From the NCBI RefSeq assembly GCF_016097555.1, contig NC_054706.1:51753663-51817662 (forward strand): 64,000 nucleotides of DNA. Reading direction: 5' to 3'. Of the stretch, positions 35,967 through 51,096 are shown in pieces. The DNA comes from Gigantopelta aegis. Taxonomy: Eukaryota > Mollusca > Gastropoda > Neomphalida > Peltospiridae. Made by a program: the position numbers and the translations under genes. Within the stretch, counting starts at the first letter, position 1; every line of letters begins with the position of its first letter. The notes beneath the pieces are model-generated. The model saw nothing but the letters and a program-made list of their open reading frames with translations. It did no database searches and was not told where the DNA came from.

Positions 35967-37049
35967 AATGCCAGACAACTCGGCCCGGAGGACAACTCGG
36001 CCCAGACAACTCGGCCCACGTCGAGACAGCTCGGCCCAGAGTTCTGAGACAACCCGGCCCACCGCGAGACAACTCGGCCCGGAGTTGAACAATATTGTTG
36101 AACAAGTGTTGTTTTTTAAATTAAAGTATTCTCATAGAAATAAAAGAATGTGTTTTTTGTTTTTTGTTAAATTGATAAATTGTTGATCCATTTAGCCTTC
36201 GACGGTCTTAGAAGAGGAACACAAGTTCAAGGACTGGTGACCCTCATGGACTATGTGGACCGCACCTGGATGAGGAGCAGCGTGTGGTCTGTGAACGCCT
36301 GGTCAGTCTTCAACCAGAGTGTGAGGACCAACAACGATGTGGAGGGCTGGCATCACCGACTGAACCACTGTGCCCTTGGAACAGCCCCTCCCTTCTACAA
36401 GTTGGTTCCCATGCTCCACACTGAAGCCAGGCTGGTTCCTCTGACATGCCCGTTCGTCTCAGAGAGGAAGATGCGACGACGACAGAGGAAGGCTTTCAGG
36501 AATCTGCAGGGGAAAATATTCGAACTGTGGGGATGCTGCACAGATGGTGAAGTGTCCACTTCGAGATTCCTGTCTGCCTGTGGAAAGCTGTACGCCCCTG
36601 TTGCACACTGACTTTTATCTTTTGTTGGACGTTTTATTTCTATGTTCTTTTGGTGATTGGTGTTTTATTTATTGATTATAACTATTTATGTATATGTGTT
36701 CTGTTGGTATGTGCGTATGTATTTAATGTAATAAATGTGGGAATTTGGCAAATGATGTCTTTTGCGTTATTTTTATAGTACAATACTTCTAGAAACCCAT
36801 CCGACACTATGATATGCGCCTACGACACACACAATTGTCATTCTTAATGGTGACCATATAGTTAGCGGTATCTATCAGTATAATTCATTATTATTACTAC
36901 GACATGGCCAACTATCATACTTAACACGCATATAATGTGTCACAGCAGTCTATCAGTCTAATAATGGGGCTGAGTAGTCTCGGACAACTCGGCCCCGTGG
37001 CCGAGATGTCTGGACCGAGTTGTCCCCCAGTCCGAGTTGTCTGGTCCCT
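35967..37049 (+). mobile_element. MULE-like element with repeat-bearing ends
   Basis: The element is flanked by a 9-bp duplication, GGTGGGGTG, at 35958-35966 and 37050-37058. The two ends are inverted repeats of about 55 bases that are themselves made of the unit CAGACAACTCGGCC in several copies; further copies follow on the left to about 36,085. A transposase C-terminal fragment lies inside. The 9-bp duplication and protein fragment both point to the MULE superfamily. Confidence 0.75.
36180..36611 (+). pseudogene. C-terminal fragment of a MULE-type transposase
   Basis: A 143-codon frame carries RTNNDVEGWHHRLN, a motif typical of the C-terminal part of MULE transposases in invertebrates, followed by a basic segment (RKMRRRQRKAFRN). 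The DDE core is not present, so this is the last third or less of the usual protein. The codon use is GC-rich against an AT-rich background. It sits centrally in the element 35967-37049, which suggests a non-autonomous copy with an internal deletion. Confidence 0.6.
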
Positions 37050-37069
37050 GGTGGGGTGCGGGCATCAGA

Positions 37070-37365
37070 CCCAGTCTCTGCTAGGATCGATCCCCATTGG
37101 TGAGCCTATTTGGCTATTTCTCATTCCAGCCAGTGCACTATGACTAGTATATCAAAGGCTGTGGTATGTGTTATCCTCTCTATGGGATGTTGCATATATT
37201 ATATAAGATCCCTTGCTGCTAATCGAAAAAGAGTAGTCCATGAAGTGGTGATAGCGGGTTTCCTCTCTCAATATCTGTATAGTGCTTAACCATATGTCTG
37301 ATGCCATATAACCGTAAATAAAATGTGTTGAAAGCGTCGTTAAATAAAACATTTCCTACCTTCCT
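37070..37365 (+). mobile_element. SINE family A, head truncated
   Basis: It begins inside the B-box region (GGATCGATCCCCATTGG) and keeps the full body and tail up to CATTTCCTACC. Confidence 0.75.
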
Positions 37366-37379
37366 TCTAGACCCAGTCA

Positions 37380-38282
<903 letters not shown>

Positions 38283-38559
38283 GAGGGATGGGGGAGGAGG
38301 GAGGGAGGGAAGTTTTAGCCTGATCGTTTTCAAAATATATCTTTATATAGTAATAAAAATGGTAATTATTTATATTCAGATTGGGAATGAAAAACGACAT
38401 AGCCTTTAAGAGATGGCGGGGGAATGGTGCCGAATACTGAAGGCTAGAAACATAGCTGATAAAACCCTGTAAATCGACCGACTTATCGGTTACAACTAAC
38501 GCCTTAGCGCCAAATAGGTGCGCCAAATCAGGGTAGGACAATACAAACGATTAAGAAGA

Positions 38560-41500
38560 ATGGCGACATCCAAAGGAGCAAATACGTACAATCGACAAAA
38601 CTGGGAAGATTCTGTAAGAAATACATACGATTTATCTGTCGTCTATAACTTATACGATGGAATATAATCCTGATATTTAAGGAAATGTTAATTGTAATGG
38701 AATTGTGGACCATTAGGTATTGACGACCCGACATTTGTCTTCAAAGTTGAATCATGTCAAAATCGAAAATGCCATTTTTTAAAGGATATTGTCAACGTCC
38801 TTAACTGCGTTATGCTTCAAATTCCGTTCACTTTGTTTTCTCGTGCACGGTTCGCGCAATCAACATCCGATTTGTTGTCATCGGCATGTCGTTCATTTAT
38901 ACGGTTTTTCTTCACAGTTCAGGAACATTTTTATAAACAATAAAGTTGAGAAAAGTAAGTATCTAAATACAAAACTTTACAAACCCCTAAAACCATTAAT
39001 TTTACAAAGTCGTTTTTTTTTATTCCTTAAAATTACCGATATGGGGTCCACATGACTCGTAGAAGTTGACTTAAAATGGAGAAAGATGAATTAACATTCG
39101 ATGCGTGTCACATGACCTCACACGTGCCAGATCAACAATGCCAAAGAATTTAATTTTTATGATTTTTAGGACCCCTGTTGTTAGAATTTGTTTTCAGTTA
39201 TTATATTCGATCTGCAAAAGGTATGCTACATTTTTGTGCCTCTATTGTAGTGAATAGTATTCATAATCCTTTCATAACAGTTGTAAATAATTTTGAGTAT
39301 ATAAATTTTGTTAATTAAAAAAAATGATATTTTACAAACTATGCGCAGGTATGGACGTAATGCCTATCAGTATTGACATCAAGTGTGAGCGATGTGTGTT
39401 GATAAAACGCGGACCGAACCAGAACGCTTGACAAATTGAATTTTTCTTTTTAAAAAATTGAATAAATTAAGTGTTCGGCAACTGTGCATAATTAAGAAAC
39501 ATATATTTTTTCATGTAGTTGTCTTAAAAATAGAAAATAATGAACTGCACATGCGCATTACGATACTTTTTGCAAACGCATGCGCCTGAACACAGTTAGA
39601 AACGTCACACTTTTTCCTGTTTACTGTAGGGTGTTTCACTTTTGTTTACTAGAATGGATTTGTTTTACATCCAAATTGTAGATTTTTTTTACGTTAAATG
39701 ATTAAAAAAAAAAAAAATTCACGTATCGTAGCTGAAAAATGTAGAATAATATTTCCGTAAATATCGTATTCGCTTTTTTGTTGTTAGGTGAATGCAGTTT
39801 GGGACGTCGATGGTACTCATACTGTCGGCGTCGATTACTCGATCTCGCCACAGATATAAGGCTGAGGTTCTCGGTAACGGATCGGTTTCCAGTGTTCTTA
39901 CTAACCCATATTATCAGGGTGTCACGTGCTGCTCCATTTTTGACACAGCTAAAAACCAAATTTTTTTTTATACAGTTGTCTATCCACTTGTGAATATGTG
40001 TACATGGATGTGGATTTGGCTAAAATCCTTCACAATGGTATAACATAAGACTGCATCCATTTGTCCTGTGCGAAATGCAGTCTGGTGTACGACCATATAC
40101 TATAATTATACTATAGCAGAGTATTATCAGTATACGAATACAGAACCGTACTGGTACCTCATACATGGACACACACACACAAAACATATCTCTGTCCGCA
40201 CCATATTCACAGAAGTGGACACATGGCTTAAGACATGTATGTTACTTCAGTACTTGCAAACTTGGTAATTAACAACTTAATTACTCAAGATGATTGGCTT
40301 CTTCACAACTGGTTGTATATGGTCAACATTAAAATCACACTGAATGTCCCGCCCTCGCTGATGTAGTGGTTGAGCCTCTGGCTGGTAGCTACTGGATTCA
40401 TATTCCAGTACTATCGGCTTCCAACTTCACGCACTAACAACAAAACTGGCCACTAACCCACTGTCCTGAACAGACAGCCTAAACAACTTGAGTGTGCTTG
40501 AACTTTATTTGGATACAATCATGAAAATAAGTATAAACTTGTAAACAACAACACATTGAAGGACTTGTTAATTGAGACTTTTACTGAATCAGAACAATGA
40601 ATAAACAATATAGCAAAAAGTAATTTTAATTATAACAACTGACCCTAATAATCATTATAATGTGTCATAGGTTAGGCCATGCCAGAACAAGACAGTTTTA
40701 CTATGATTCATATTCACATACAGGCCATAGGATTTCAAATTTCATGGGAATCACTTTTTCAGTTCCATGCCTTGTGATCATGTGAACCCTTCGAAAACTG
40801 TTTTCAAAAAATATTTATATATATATATATATTTTTGTTAAATAGTCATACTTGATATGGGAAACAAAATTTCGGTTCCATGATTTTACAGACACAGTAC
40901 AAGAAACGATAGTTTCCATAAAATCTGAGGGCCCGACATGTCAACATAACTAACACACATATACACAGCTTTGTCCACATTACATTTGACTTGCCTACAG
41001 TTATGCAGGGCTTATTGAATTTTTACAAAATCGACTAGCCATGGGTCAGCGATTTCAAAAATTTACTAGCCATGATGAAAAATCCACTAGCCCTACTTTA
41101 CTTAATACAAATTTACTAATTAAATAGTAAAAATCAGATACATATGTTACATAAAGAGGGAGATAGAGATTAATTTTTTTTTTAAAAAACTAAGATTGTG
41201 GGTGGGGTGAGGTGGATTCAGGATATTAATACTTACAAAATAGACTTAAATGCAGAATTTGACAAACAAAATTCACCAGCCATCGGACATGGCAACAGTA
41301 GTTATTTACTAGCCTAACATTGAATATCACTAGCCATGGGAGTGGGGCTACCATAATCTAGAAGCCCTGCATTATGTACACTAACTTCATACATTTGGTC
41401 CACTCCATTTGGTCTGTTGATGAAATGGCAGTAAATTGAAGGTTTAAAAAAAAAACCTAGTGAACAAATTGTCCAAACCAGACTTTTAGATATGGACACA

Positions 41501-44500
41501 TTATTTTGAGTTATCAGTGTCAGGTGAACTATACACAGGGTTCGTATGGGTCATGGAAATCCTGGAAAGTGATGGAATTTGCAAAAGTCTTTTTCCTGGC
41601 CAGACAGGTCAAGGGAATGTTCATTTGGGTTGTAGAAAATGAAAATAAATCTTGAATATTTTTTTAATTAATATTATTTACTAAAAACTAGTATAATACA
41701 GTGAATAAATCATCTGCAACCTTCCACACACCCATATCATTTTATAATTTCCTGTCCTAATTTTTTCTAAATACATTTATGATTTAATCATTGTTTATGG
41801 GTCTAATAGGAGAATCTACTGTTCATGTACTTGTGTAGTTGTGTAGGTCATGATCTTCATGTTTCTTAAATACATTTTTAAATTTTGTTTGTAGGAATTC
41901 CCAGTTTTGTGTCAGACATGCCTTGGAGATAATCCATATATTCGAATGGTAAGTCAAACTTGTAAACACATTTGAAAATTTGCATGTTAATAATAATAGT
42001 ATTAGTACAATTATTTGAGTCCTAACATAATGATCGGATGTTTAGTTGTTTAGTTTAGAACTTATCTATGAGCCATTGAACATGTTGTATTTTGTGTCAT
42101 GTTATAATATTTTGTGACCTGGTAGGAAACTTGTGTTGATCAATGCCTGCATACAAATTACAATGTATTTCCACTTGCTAAAAATGACTAGTGTAAATAG
42201 GAGAATTACATAAAATTTACACCAAAAAACTTATATTGGTTAATTTATACAATGCTATTATGTCTAGCACCTGTTAAAATTCAGTGATGAAACAAGATTG
42301 ATGCTAAATTCATAACTTTTTTCAGTGTTACAAAACAGACCATGTGTAGTGTTATTGTTATTATTATTATTATTTTTTAACATGTTTAAATGTACTGGCA
42401 TTATGTGCTGTTCCAAAATTACATATAATATTATAATATCTATAGGGGATGATATAATATCTATAGAAGATGAGTGGAAATTATTTCCGTTACCCCTAAA
42501 ATAAAGTTAAATAATTTGCCATTATTTTTATTTCCTACATTAGTTTTATTTCATCAAGAAAAAAATACTTCAGGTACCAGTACCTTCCATAAATATTTCC
42601 ATTATGGCCATAATGTTCACATCTTTTGTTCTTTAGGTAATGTAATGTTTGTATTGCAAATTACAAGTTAAATACAATTTGAAATGTTAAATACAGAAAT
42701 ATTGAATTAGTTTGTCTGATTGTTGCGTTTTATTACACCAGACAAAAGAGAAATTTGGAAAGGAATGCAAGATCTGTGTTCGTCCGTTCACAGTGTTCCG
42801 GTGGTGTCCGGGGGCCCGCATGAGGTTCAAGAAGACAGAGGTCTGTCAAACATGCAGCAAAATAAAGAATGTCTGTCAGACATGTCTGTTAGATTTGGAA
42901 TACGGTGAGTTGACAATTGGCAATGCCGAGGATATGTCCGCAGAGTTTTTACTTCTCTACAGCACTTTTTGCCATGAACTATATTCATTTTTATTTTCAT
43001 GGGATGTTTTTTTGCCATGGACATTTTCATAATTGCAGGGGTTGAAATGGGATATAATCTTAACAAATCCACCTCAAGCAAATCTTATGACACATTGTAC
43101 ATTATTAATTTTATATCAAATTCATTCATGATTATTACCAAGATATCCAATCTGCATGCAACTTCACATATATCTGCAGCTCATATTTTAGATCTATGCG
43201 ATAATGCAAATCTATAGCCTGGCAGTGAATTGTTAACATATTGTTTGTAATTCTTTATACAATATAGATCTGTAGTATTGCTGTTTTATTTTATCCAGGT
43301 TTACCTGTACAGGTGCGAGATGCAGCTCTGAAGGTCCAGGAATCCATGCCAAAATCTGATGTTAACAAGGAATACTACACACAGAACATGGAAAAAGAGG
43401 TACAGTTTTGAATTTAAGACAGTAGCACTTTCATATGAGGAGGGGTTGGGTCTAGGGATGTACCTCATGCCAAGTACTACATTCAGTGTCATTCACGAAG
43501 GAAAATTGCGTAACTATAATTGGAAATCTGGCTTTTTTATTTCAAATTTAAGATTTCTATTAATGTAAATTTGTTTAGAAAATATGAGATGATGGGAGTA
43601 TGTTCTCTCATGGTCACTAATGTTGATAGTAATGTCAGACCGGCTACATGGTCAAGATTGTGAAAACACAATCTTGTCATATCACAATAAAATATTAAAA
43701 ATAGCATGTTAAACTATATCTGATATCAGCAAAACATTTAAGTGTTTTTGGTCAGTAACTCAAGTTTGGTTTAATGTTAAGGAAAAAAAGGAAGACTGTG
43801 GACATGCCCAAAATTTCTATTTTTATGTCAAAATGATAAAAACATTGATCTAGAATAAAATAAAAGAACAATAATGTGTAAAATTATATATATATATATA
43901 CCTTTTTTTTTTTTTTTTTTTTTTACATACATACACAATGAATATCCAAAGCTTCACTTCAAAGCAATACGATTCACATTTTTGTCCTACTTAAAAACAT
44001 CCCTATGTGCCCCCAAAAACAAACATTGCTGTTCTGTTCTACAGATACCAAGAAATCACATTTGATGCCATCAATAGATAAAAATATTCTCGTACTGTAC
44101 CACAAATTTTAATTTTATTGTCATTTTTATTAAAAAATTTTATAGACAGTGGCTTTGGTGTGTTCAAATTGAATAATAACTGTCTTTCAGAAGCCAACTG
44201 TGGGTTGATTGTTGACTTTATTCTCGAGTTGAGTACTGAATAAAGTGTATGTTTGACTACAGTCCTTGTGCTGCCACGTAAATGTTACACACTCACTTCG
44301 CTAATTTAATTGAAACTTGCTATAATTTCTACCTCTTCAGATAGCTAACACTGATGGCACCACTCCTGTGGGAGCCTTGGTTGGCAAATCCCAGACTCCC
44401 AGTGATATGTTGTTAAAACTGGCACGAACAACTCCATACTACAAGCGGAATCGTCCACACATCTGTTCGTTCTGGGTCAAGGGGGAATGCAAGAGAGGAG

Positions 44501-47500
44501 AAGAGTGCCCATATAGGTGAGTAACAAATCGTTACCGGGTCATTCCCTCAGATTTCTCGATCTGTGATGAATGAGTTTATAACATTGTTACATTATAATC
44601 TATAATATAATATGCAAGGCCTTTTTACCAGTTTCTGATCATTCTGACCACTTTTCTTCTTTTGATCTGCACTACCGACAGCCTTTCATAAATAAATTCC
44701 ATAAATACAACCTCAATGGATATCGCATCTTTGTTGTTAAACATAGAAGTGGTTACCTACACAGTGATTGTATTTTGGGGGTGGGGAAGCCCAATGTAGC
44801 ATCACCATACTCCATCTAAACATCCCCGAGCAATTTTTGGGTTACATCTGGTATTATTAATATTCTGTATGCATATGATTGATTTGCACCAGAACGGAAA
44901 GAAATTGATATATTCATTAAGTTGTTGGAAATACATTATAAAGTGAAATCTCTCTACACCAAGTAAAAAGTCTGGTTTTAATGAGTATCCAACATAGAGA
45001 GGTTCTGTTCTGTATTTCTGTTTAAATAGCGACTGTGAAAAATGTACATTTGTTACTGGTTTTTTTTTTTAGAGATTTCAGTGTTGATGGTAAAATTAGA
45101 ATTTTCAGAGAATTAGGTCTCCAAAGAATTATATGTGAAATTAAAAAATAAAAAATTGTATAGTTTTATGTTCATCTATGTTTTTTTATCATAAATAAAT
45201 GTGTGCAATTTAAAAGCTTTGTGAAACCTAAATCCATCATGTGATAACTGTTGTTAATACAGTTAAAGAAAAATATTTTGTACGGTTACGTTAGTGAAGA
45301 GCCCACCAAAGGGAAGTTACCCAAAATTAACAACAAAAGTGTTTTGTGTGTAGGTTTTAGAATGAATATAAACTCTAAAGTTTTATCTTATTGTGTGCAA
45401 ACATTTAATTTTTATTTAGCATGTTAAATTTCCACTTATATTTTTCATGCTTTTGATGTTATCTTATGACGTACTATGGCATGCTGTATTTTATGACAAC
45501 TTTGCTTCGCGTTTAAATGAAAAGCTGATGTGTTTATTTTCTAGGCATGAGAAGCCCACTGACCCCGATGATCCGCTAGCTGATCAGAACATAAAGGATC
45601 GGTTTTACGGTATGAACGATCCTGTCGCTGACAAGCTCATCAAGCGCTTTGGAAACATGCCAAAACTGGAGCCTCCCGAGGACAAGACCATCTCCACACT
45701 GTACATAGGAAACCTGGGAGAGAAAGTGGGCGAGAAGGAACTCAGGTATGGACATGTGACAATATCATCTAGTACGAGTTACTAGCAGTCGTTCGTTTGT
45801 TAGAAGTCCGTGAAAGTTCATACTAATTGACTTACAGACCTGCATTTTGCAAGATACTTATTTATACATTTGAACCTTTTCTCCCATATTCGTGCAACCT
45901 CAGCCTTGTGCATTCTCTTTCCGACGCCATATAACCGTAAATAAAATGTGTTGAGTGCGTCGTTAAATAAAACGTTTTCTTCCTTCCTTGTGCATTCTCA
46001 TGAAAATAAACAAAAATCAATCTCTTGAATTAAAAACTGAAACCTACCACATTATTTTTCTCATGTCTCGAGCAAAATGTTGTTAAACTTTCAGTAAACA
46101 GGTAAACGATGTGTATTTAAAATGCCCCAGGGAATCCCCATAAACTACATCTTATGACATAAAAGTGTCAAAATTTAATACAAATAAATAAGTATAATAT
46201 TAACACCAGTATGTAAATTTGTTAAATAATCAGGTGGTGTTGCGTACAGTACCCGATATACTAGTATCTAATCAAAAACACCTGTTGAAAATTTGCTGTC
46301 GTATAAAGTCCCTTTCTAAAAATCACCTTTCTTGTCTTCTTTTGACATAATGTCTTCATTCTAATTGATTTTCAAGGCTTTTCTTTTTCAAAAGTCATTG
46401 ATCTCATTCCTGTGTTTTACAATTGCATCAAAGTTTCAAGTTGTACATATATATACTGATTGAAAGAAATAAGGGAACACACAAGTAGTAACAGCAAATA
46501 TGGACCGGAACCAAAACTCTCATCCATAGGAGGCTAACCATGTTACTGACATTGAACCCCATATTAGTGACTTTTTATCCGTTATTATCCACATGGTTCA
46601 ACATAACTGACTTAATAATAATCATATGAAGCACATGTGTAATAACAAGTGTAATTTTGGGAAGCGACGTCGCTTCCCCAGTCCTAATTCAGATTGTGCA
46701 TGTAAAATATGACATCGTTTTGTCATCTCCTTCTAGTTGTGATTCAAACATTTTGAGATGGTCCTTGTTAATCATAAAAAATAATAATCATAACATGGAT
46801 AATAAAGAAATTATTACACTCACGTGCGAGTCGTACTGATTTTACGAAACTCGTGTCACAATCTAATTAAAATTAGCTCCCCTTGTTAATTACTATTACC
46901 TGTGGATCTGACAACACCCCGTTGGAGCTCATGTCCAGTTGACCTTTCATTCGACCAATCAAAACCTTACTTGCAAAATCATGCCAGTGATTTGAAAAGA
47001 ATTTGAAAAGATTCGCGTTTATGCCAAGGGCATACGAAATGATTTGGGTGAATTACGAAATATGCCGTAAACTAATTTCAATATAAAATTTGTTTCAAGA
47101 TGAAAAAAAAAAAACCTGTGGTGTTATGGCTATAAATCTGTTTATACTAGTATACAATCCAGAGTTTATTACTGCACTTTTCCCGCTGTTTTTTTTATGT
47201 TGAAATGGACCAACAAGTTCGCCTATTGCATAAATAGTCTCGCCCAATATTTTTAGAATTTGTATGCTCCCGAATAACGCTATAAAAGACAAAGTGTAAT
47301 TGGTTGATATTTAAATTGTTATTTATAGATGAAATGTCACTTGAACATGGGAGTCCACACAATGCTACTGGTATATTATTTATGTATTGCTCTCACTCGG
47401 GCAATACAAGAATCCGGACATTCGTTTTGTAATATCAGTACAACATACAAGCTCATATAATAATCTCTATATATTATATCTTAATATTAATTACAGACAT

Positions 47501-49861
47501 ATCTATGATAGTAATTAATTAAATTTGATCTAAATGTTTCCTTATTAGTCCCCTACCAGTCCATCTGAAGAAGACTGTAGGTTTTGTCTGTGTCTGTCTT
47601 TCTTTTGATCTGTTAGTCTGTATCACACATAGTTTTCCAGCATTTCTTTTTGCAATGCCTCCAGATATTGAGCTGATATTTTGTATTTAGCTTTATCATA
47701 TAGAGTTACAAATGTAGTTTGACTTTCCGTTTTGGACAGAGTTATGATCAGATCAAGTTTGACTTACATAGGAATTTGTTCAAGGGCCATAACTGTGTCA
47801 CAAATTAAATTTATGAAATATTTACAGAATTATGGCCCTTGCACTTTGTGGTACCCAGATGGGGCCATGTATAGCTTCAGCAGTACTCTCAACAATGCTT
47901 GTGGGGTTTTTTATTATCAGTATTTAATGCTGCTTTCCTTGCAGAGATCATTTCTACCAGTTTGGTGAGGTGCGGTCTGTCAACGTGGTCAGCAAACAGC
48001 AGTGTGCGTTTGTCCAGTTCACCACACGCAGTGCAGCAGAGGCAGCGGCCGAGGCTTCGTTCAACAAACTGATCATTAACGGCCGACGCCTGAACATCAA
48101 GTGGGGAAGGTCGCAGGGTCAGCAGCAGTTGACGGGCAAGAAGGAAGGGGAGGAAGGACAGCTGATGCTGGAGCCGGTTCCTGGACTTCCTGGAGGTAAG
48201 TGTCCATGGCATTTAATTCTCATGTTGCTCTCAATGATACATGAGTGGCTGTTAGGTACTATTTATCTTAAAAATTCAGGGCTCACGCTGTCAGTTGCCA
48301 AATTAGCCATTTGTAATTTGCTAATATTTTAGCTTAGCCGAAATCTCAGATTAAATGTGAATGAACATAATCTGTCTGACATCTCCAACATGTATTAACA
48401 AATATTTAACTAGTGATCTTTTTCATATTCATTTATATAAATGAATAATAAATTAATTTTGGCTAAAACATTTTTTGTAATAAATAATAGAAAGCCCAGT
48501 TTGTAATTGTTTTTACTAAAAATAATTTCGATCCAAGACGAGCTCTGAAATTGAATCCGTTTTTAAACCACAAGTTGTAAGACAAATTGTACCTAATGGA
48601 CATCAGAGTACAAGCATCTGAAGATTGCCACAACAATTGTTTCATTCACAAGTCTTTATTATTTTTAAAAACCTGTTTTATAATGTGCTAAAGTGTTGTT
48701 AAACATATATTCCATTCCGGGGCGGGATGTAGCCCAGTGTTAAAGCGTTCGCTTGATGCGTGGTCGGTCTGGGATCGATCCCCGTCAGTGGGCCCATTGG
48801 GCTATTTCTCGCTCCAGCCAGTGCACCACGACTGGTATATCAAAGGCAGTGGTATGTGTTATCCTGTCTGTGGGATGATGCATATAAAAGATCCCTTGCT
48901 GCTAATCGAAAAGAGTAGCCCATGAAGTGGGGACAGCAGGTTTCCTCTGTCAATATCTGTATGGTCCTTAACCATATGTCCGATGCCATATAACCGTAAA
49001 TAAAATGTGTTGAGTGGTGCGTCGTTAAATAAAACATTTCCATTTCCATATTCCATTCCTTTCCAATAATAATTGAACAGTTTATTTTGCTCTCTATTTT
49101 CGTACCCAGAATACATGTATGATATACTTTTACAGCTCTCCCTCCACCACCAGAAGAAATCACAAACAACTTCTTCAACCTGCAGCCTCCACCCATGATG
49201 CCTCCGATGCCACAGCGAGTGATGATGTCACAGGGACCGCCTCCGATGCCCATATTTGGAGGCGTGCCAAGAGGAATGATACCCCCAGGTTAGTTATAGT
49301 TCACAACATCTTGATACAGCCTTTAAGTACTACGATAAGTGAGATAAGATTACACATGCTTGTCATTTTGCATTTTACAGTATTTTTGTTCGTGTTAGAT
49401 ATTCTTTATTTGTAATCAGCATTATGCTAAGTTATACAGTTTGTATTTTCAGTTTGGGCGCTTGTTATATTTGGAGGTTTTAGGACTAATAAACAAACAA
49501 AAATGGACATAAGTTGTGATTCTACTTTTTTTAGTTATTTTAGTTTAAGCTTATAAATCACTGTGGTGTTCATGACAAGTTTAATGACTCTTCCTTCTTT
49601 AAACTGACATTATATTCTGTTTCTGTTTCCTATCTCTATGTTAGATCAGTTAAAAAGTTTATATTACACAATTTGGTTTACAGGTTTACCATTAGTATAA
49701 CTTTAAAATAATGTGGATGTTTTTCAGGAATCCGGTTACCTCCACCTCCCCCTGGTGTCATGCCTATGAGACCACCCCCTGGAATGCCTCCACGGCCGTC
49801 CACCATGCACTACCCATCACAAGATCCGACTAGAATGGGTGCTATACAGACTGGAAAATAG
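38560..49861 (+). CDS. RBM22: RBM22, spliceosomal CCCH/RRM RNA-binding factor
   Basis: Nine exons join in phase: 38560-38613, 41895-41948, 42742-42904, 43299-43399, 44341-44516, 45545-45745, 47945-48195, 49136-49288 and 49728-49861 (TAG at 49859). All introns are GT-AG. The product is 428 residues; human RBM22 is 420. The N-terminal region holds paired CxxC zinc-binding motifs (CQTC, CKIC, CQTC, CQTC). A CCCH finger spans about residues 166-184 ([19 protein letters not shown]). An RRM spans about 233-305 with RNP2 LYIGNL and RNP1 QQCAFVQF. The C-terminus is proline- and methionine-rich and ends in [12 protein letters not shown]. By family knowledge, RBM22 (yeast Cwc2/Ecm2) contacts U6 snRNA and the 5' splice site in the activated spliceosome. 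The start ATG opens the conserved [10 protein letters not shown] stretch. Confidence 0.96.
40350..40515 (+). mobile_element. SINE family C, diverged
   Basis: The head (CTCGCTGATGTAGTGGTTGAG) has decayed. The tail, with CACTAACCCACTGTCCTGAAC and GTGTGCTTGAAC, is clear. Confidence 0.6.
41006..41369 (-). repeat. CAGGGCTTCTAGA-family copy, both ends present
   Basis: The CAGGGCTT...CTAGAAGCCCTG termini are both visible in this 364-bp copy, which lies in RBM22 intron 1. It defines the full length of the family in this window. Confidence 0.75.
45905..45995 (+). mobile_element. SINE common-tail fragment in RBM22 intron 6
   Basis: GACGCCATATAACCGTAAAT through GTGCGTCGTTAAATAAAACG is close to the consensus, ending in TTCCTTCC. 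Confidence 0.7.
46859..47092 (-). mobile_element. Older copy of the CAATCTAATTAAAATTAGC MITE
   Basis: The body is the reverse of the copy at 58332 and is recognisable over about 200 bases; one end has decayed. It lies in RBM22 intron 6. Confidence 0.65.
48719..49047 (+). mobile_element. SINE family A, full length, with 12-bp target duplication
   Basis: ATATTCCATTCC occurs at 48707-48718 and 49048-49059. The A and B boxes are intact. It sits in the RBM22 intron just before the exon at 49136. Confidence 0.9.
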
Positions 49862-50090
49862 CATTATCTCTATCATGTAGAGGTGCTGCTTTTCTGTAGC
49901 AAGCATAAATACATGCTCAAGATGACAAGTTGTTTCTGAAAACAGGACGCGTTTTGATGGAACGTGGTTGTCTTGCCCAAGGAAATGCCATGTGCATTCT
50001 GTTGTGATCCATCTTAATGATACAGACATTGAAAGATCAGGTCTCGTGCTTATAAAAGTTTAAACTATTAAACTATAAACTTGAGTCTTT

Positions 50091-50096
50091 AATAAA
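50091..50096 (+). promoter_or_regulatory. Poly(A) signal of RBM22
   Basis: AATAAA lies 230 bases after the RBM22 stop. A second AATAAA at 50318-50323 could give a longer 3' UTR. Confidence 0.5.
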
Positions 50097-50714
50097 GACT
50101 TGCCCTTTATTATAAATAGAATGTGCATGTAATTAAAGTCAGAAAATTTGCTAAAGTCACAAGTCTAGGCATTGAAGTTTAATAAGCATTGAGTCTTTAA
50201 CTAGTGAAAAACATGCCTCTAATGTACAGTTGATTGTTATTATTTTTAGATCTTAAAATGTAATAAAATGTGAAAACGGATTATGATTTCTTTGGAGGAA
50301 ATCACTGTTCGGATTTTAATAAAAGTTATTTAAAAAAAATAAAAATTATACATAACTTGGTGAACTGTAGTTGTATTCTGGAATCAGATTGTAAAAAATA
50401 TGAACGAAGGACAGGTTCTGGGAAAGAATATATTTGAAGCAGTTCTGAGATTTTTTAAAGTGAGTTGGCCAACCCAGTAACTGCAGAAGTGGTAGAAGAT
50501 GAATACCATTGTTCCAAGTACATGTACTACAGTCTATAAATTTCAGTTCCTCCCCAACCCCTTATGTGAAAATGAATCCTTCTGTAATATATAGAAATAT
50601 AACTTCTAATATTTATTTGGATTTTCAGTATGGTCCATTAAAAAAAAAGGGAACTGAGGTTTAAGGTCGTATAATACTAATAAAGAGATTTTTTTTTTTT
50701 TTTCATTCCTGCAT

Positions 50715-51096
50715 TTTAAAGGGACATACCCTAGTGTTTAAACACTACAGCATATTTGTCACTATTAGAGCCGTTTATAATCACTAAAATCAAACATTAT
50801 TTATAATTTATTCTTCAGATTATCCATTTCCGTACAACCAAAGTGTTTCTGGCCATTCTGGTGTTTGTGGTACCAAAAATTGCATTTTTCATATCTTTAA
50901 AAATGCACGTGCATCTGAGAAGTAAGCGATTTATTGATTTGAGTTCTAGTCTATTTTAAGGATATTTCCTATTTTAACATAACAGACTCTACTTTCACTC
51001 TATTGTAACTTTATCCAAATGAGTTACAGGTTTGTAAATTAATTAAACTTGGTATCCATTTTTTGGGGGGTTAAAACTAGGGTCTGCGCCTTTAAA
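50715..51096. mobile_element. MITE with TTTAAAGGGACATACCCTAG ends
   Basis: Left TTTAAAGGGACATACCCTAG and right inverse CTAGGGTCTGCGCCTTTAAA define about 380 bases without coding. It lies just downstream of RBM22. Confidence 0.7.

Noticed and set aside
42712-43032. A separate 106-codon gene
   Set aside because: It is RBM22 exon 3 read through into its intron.
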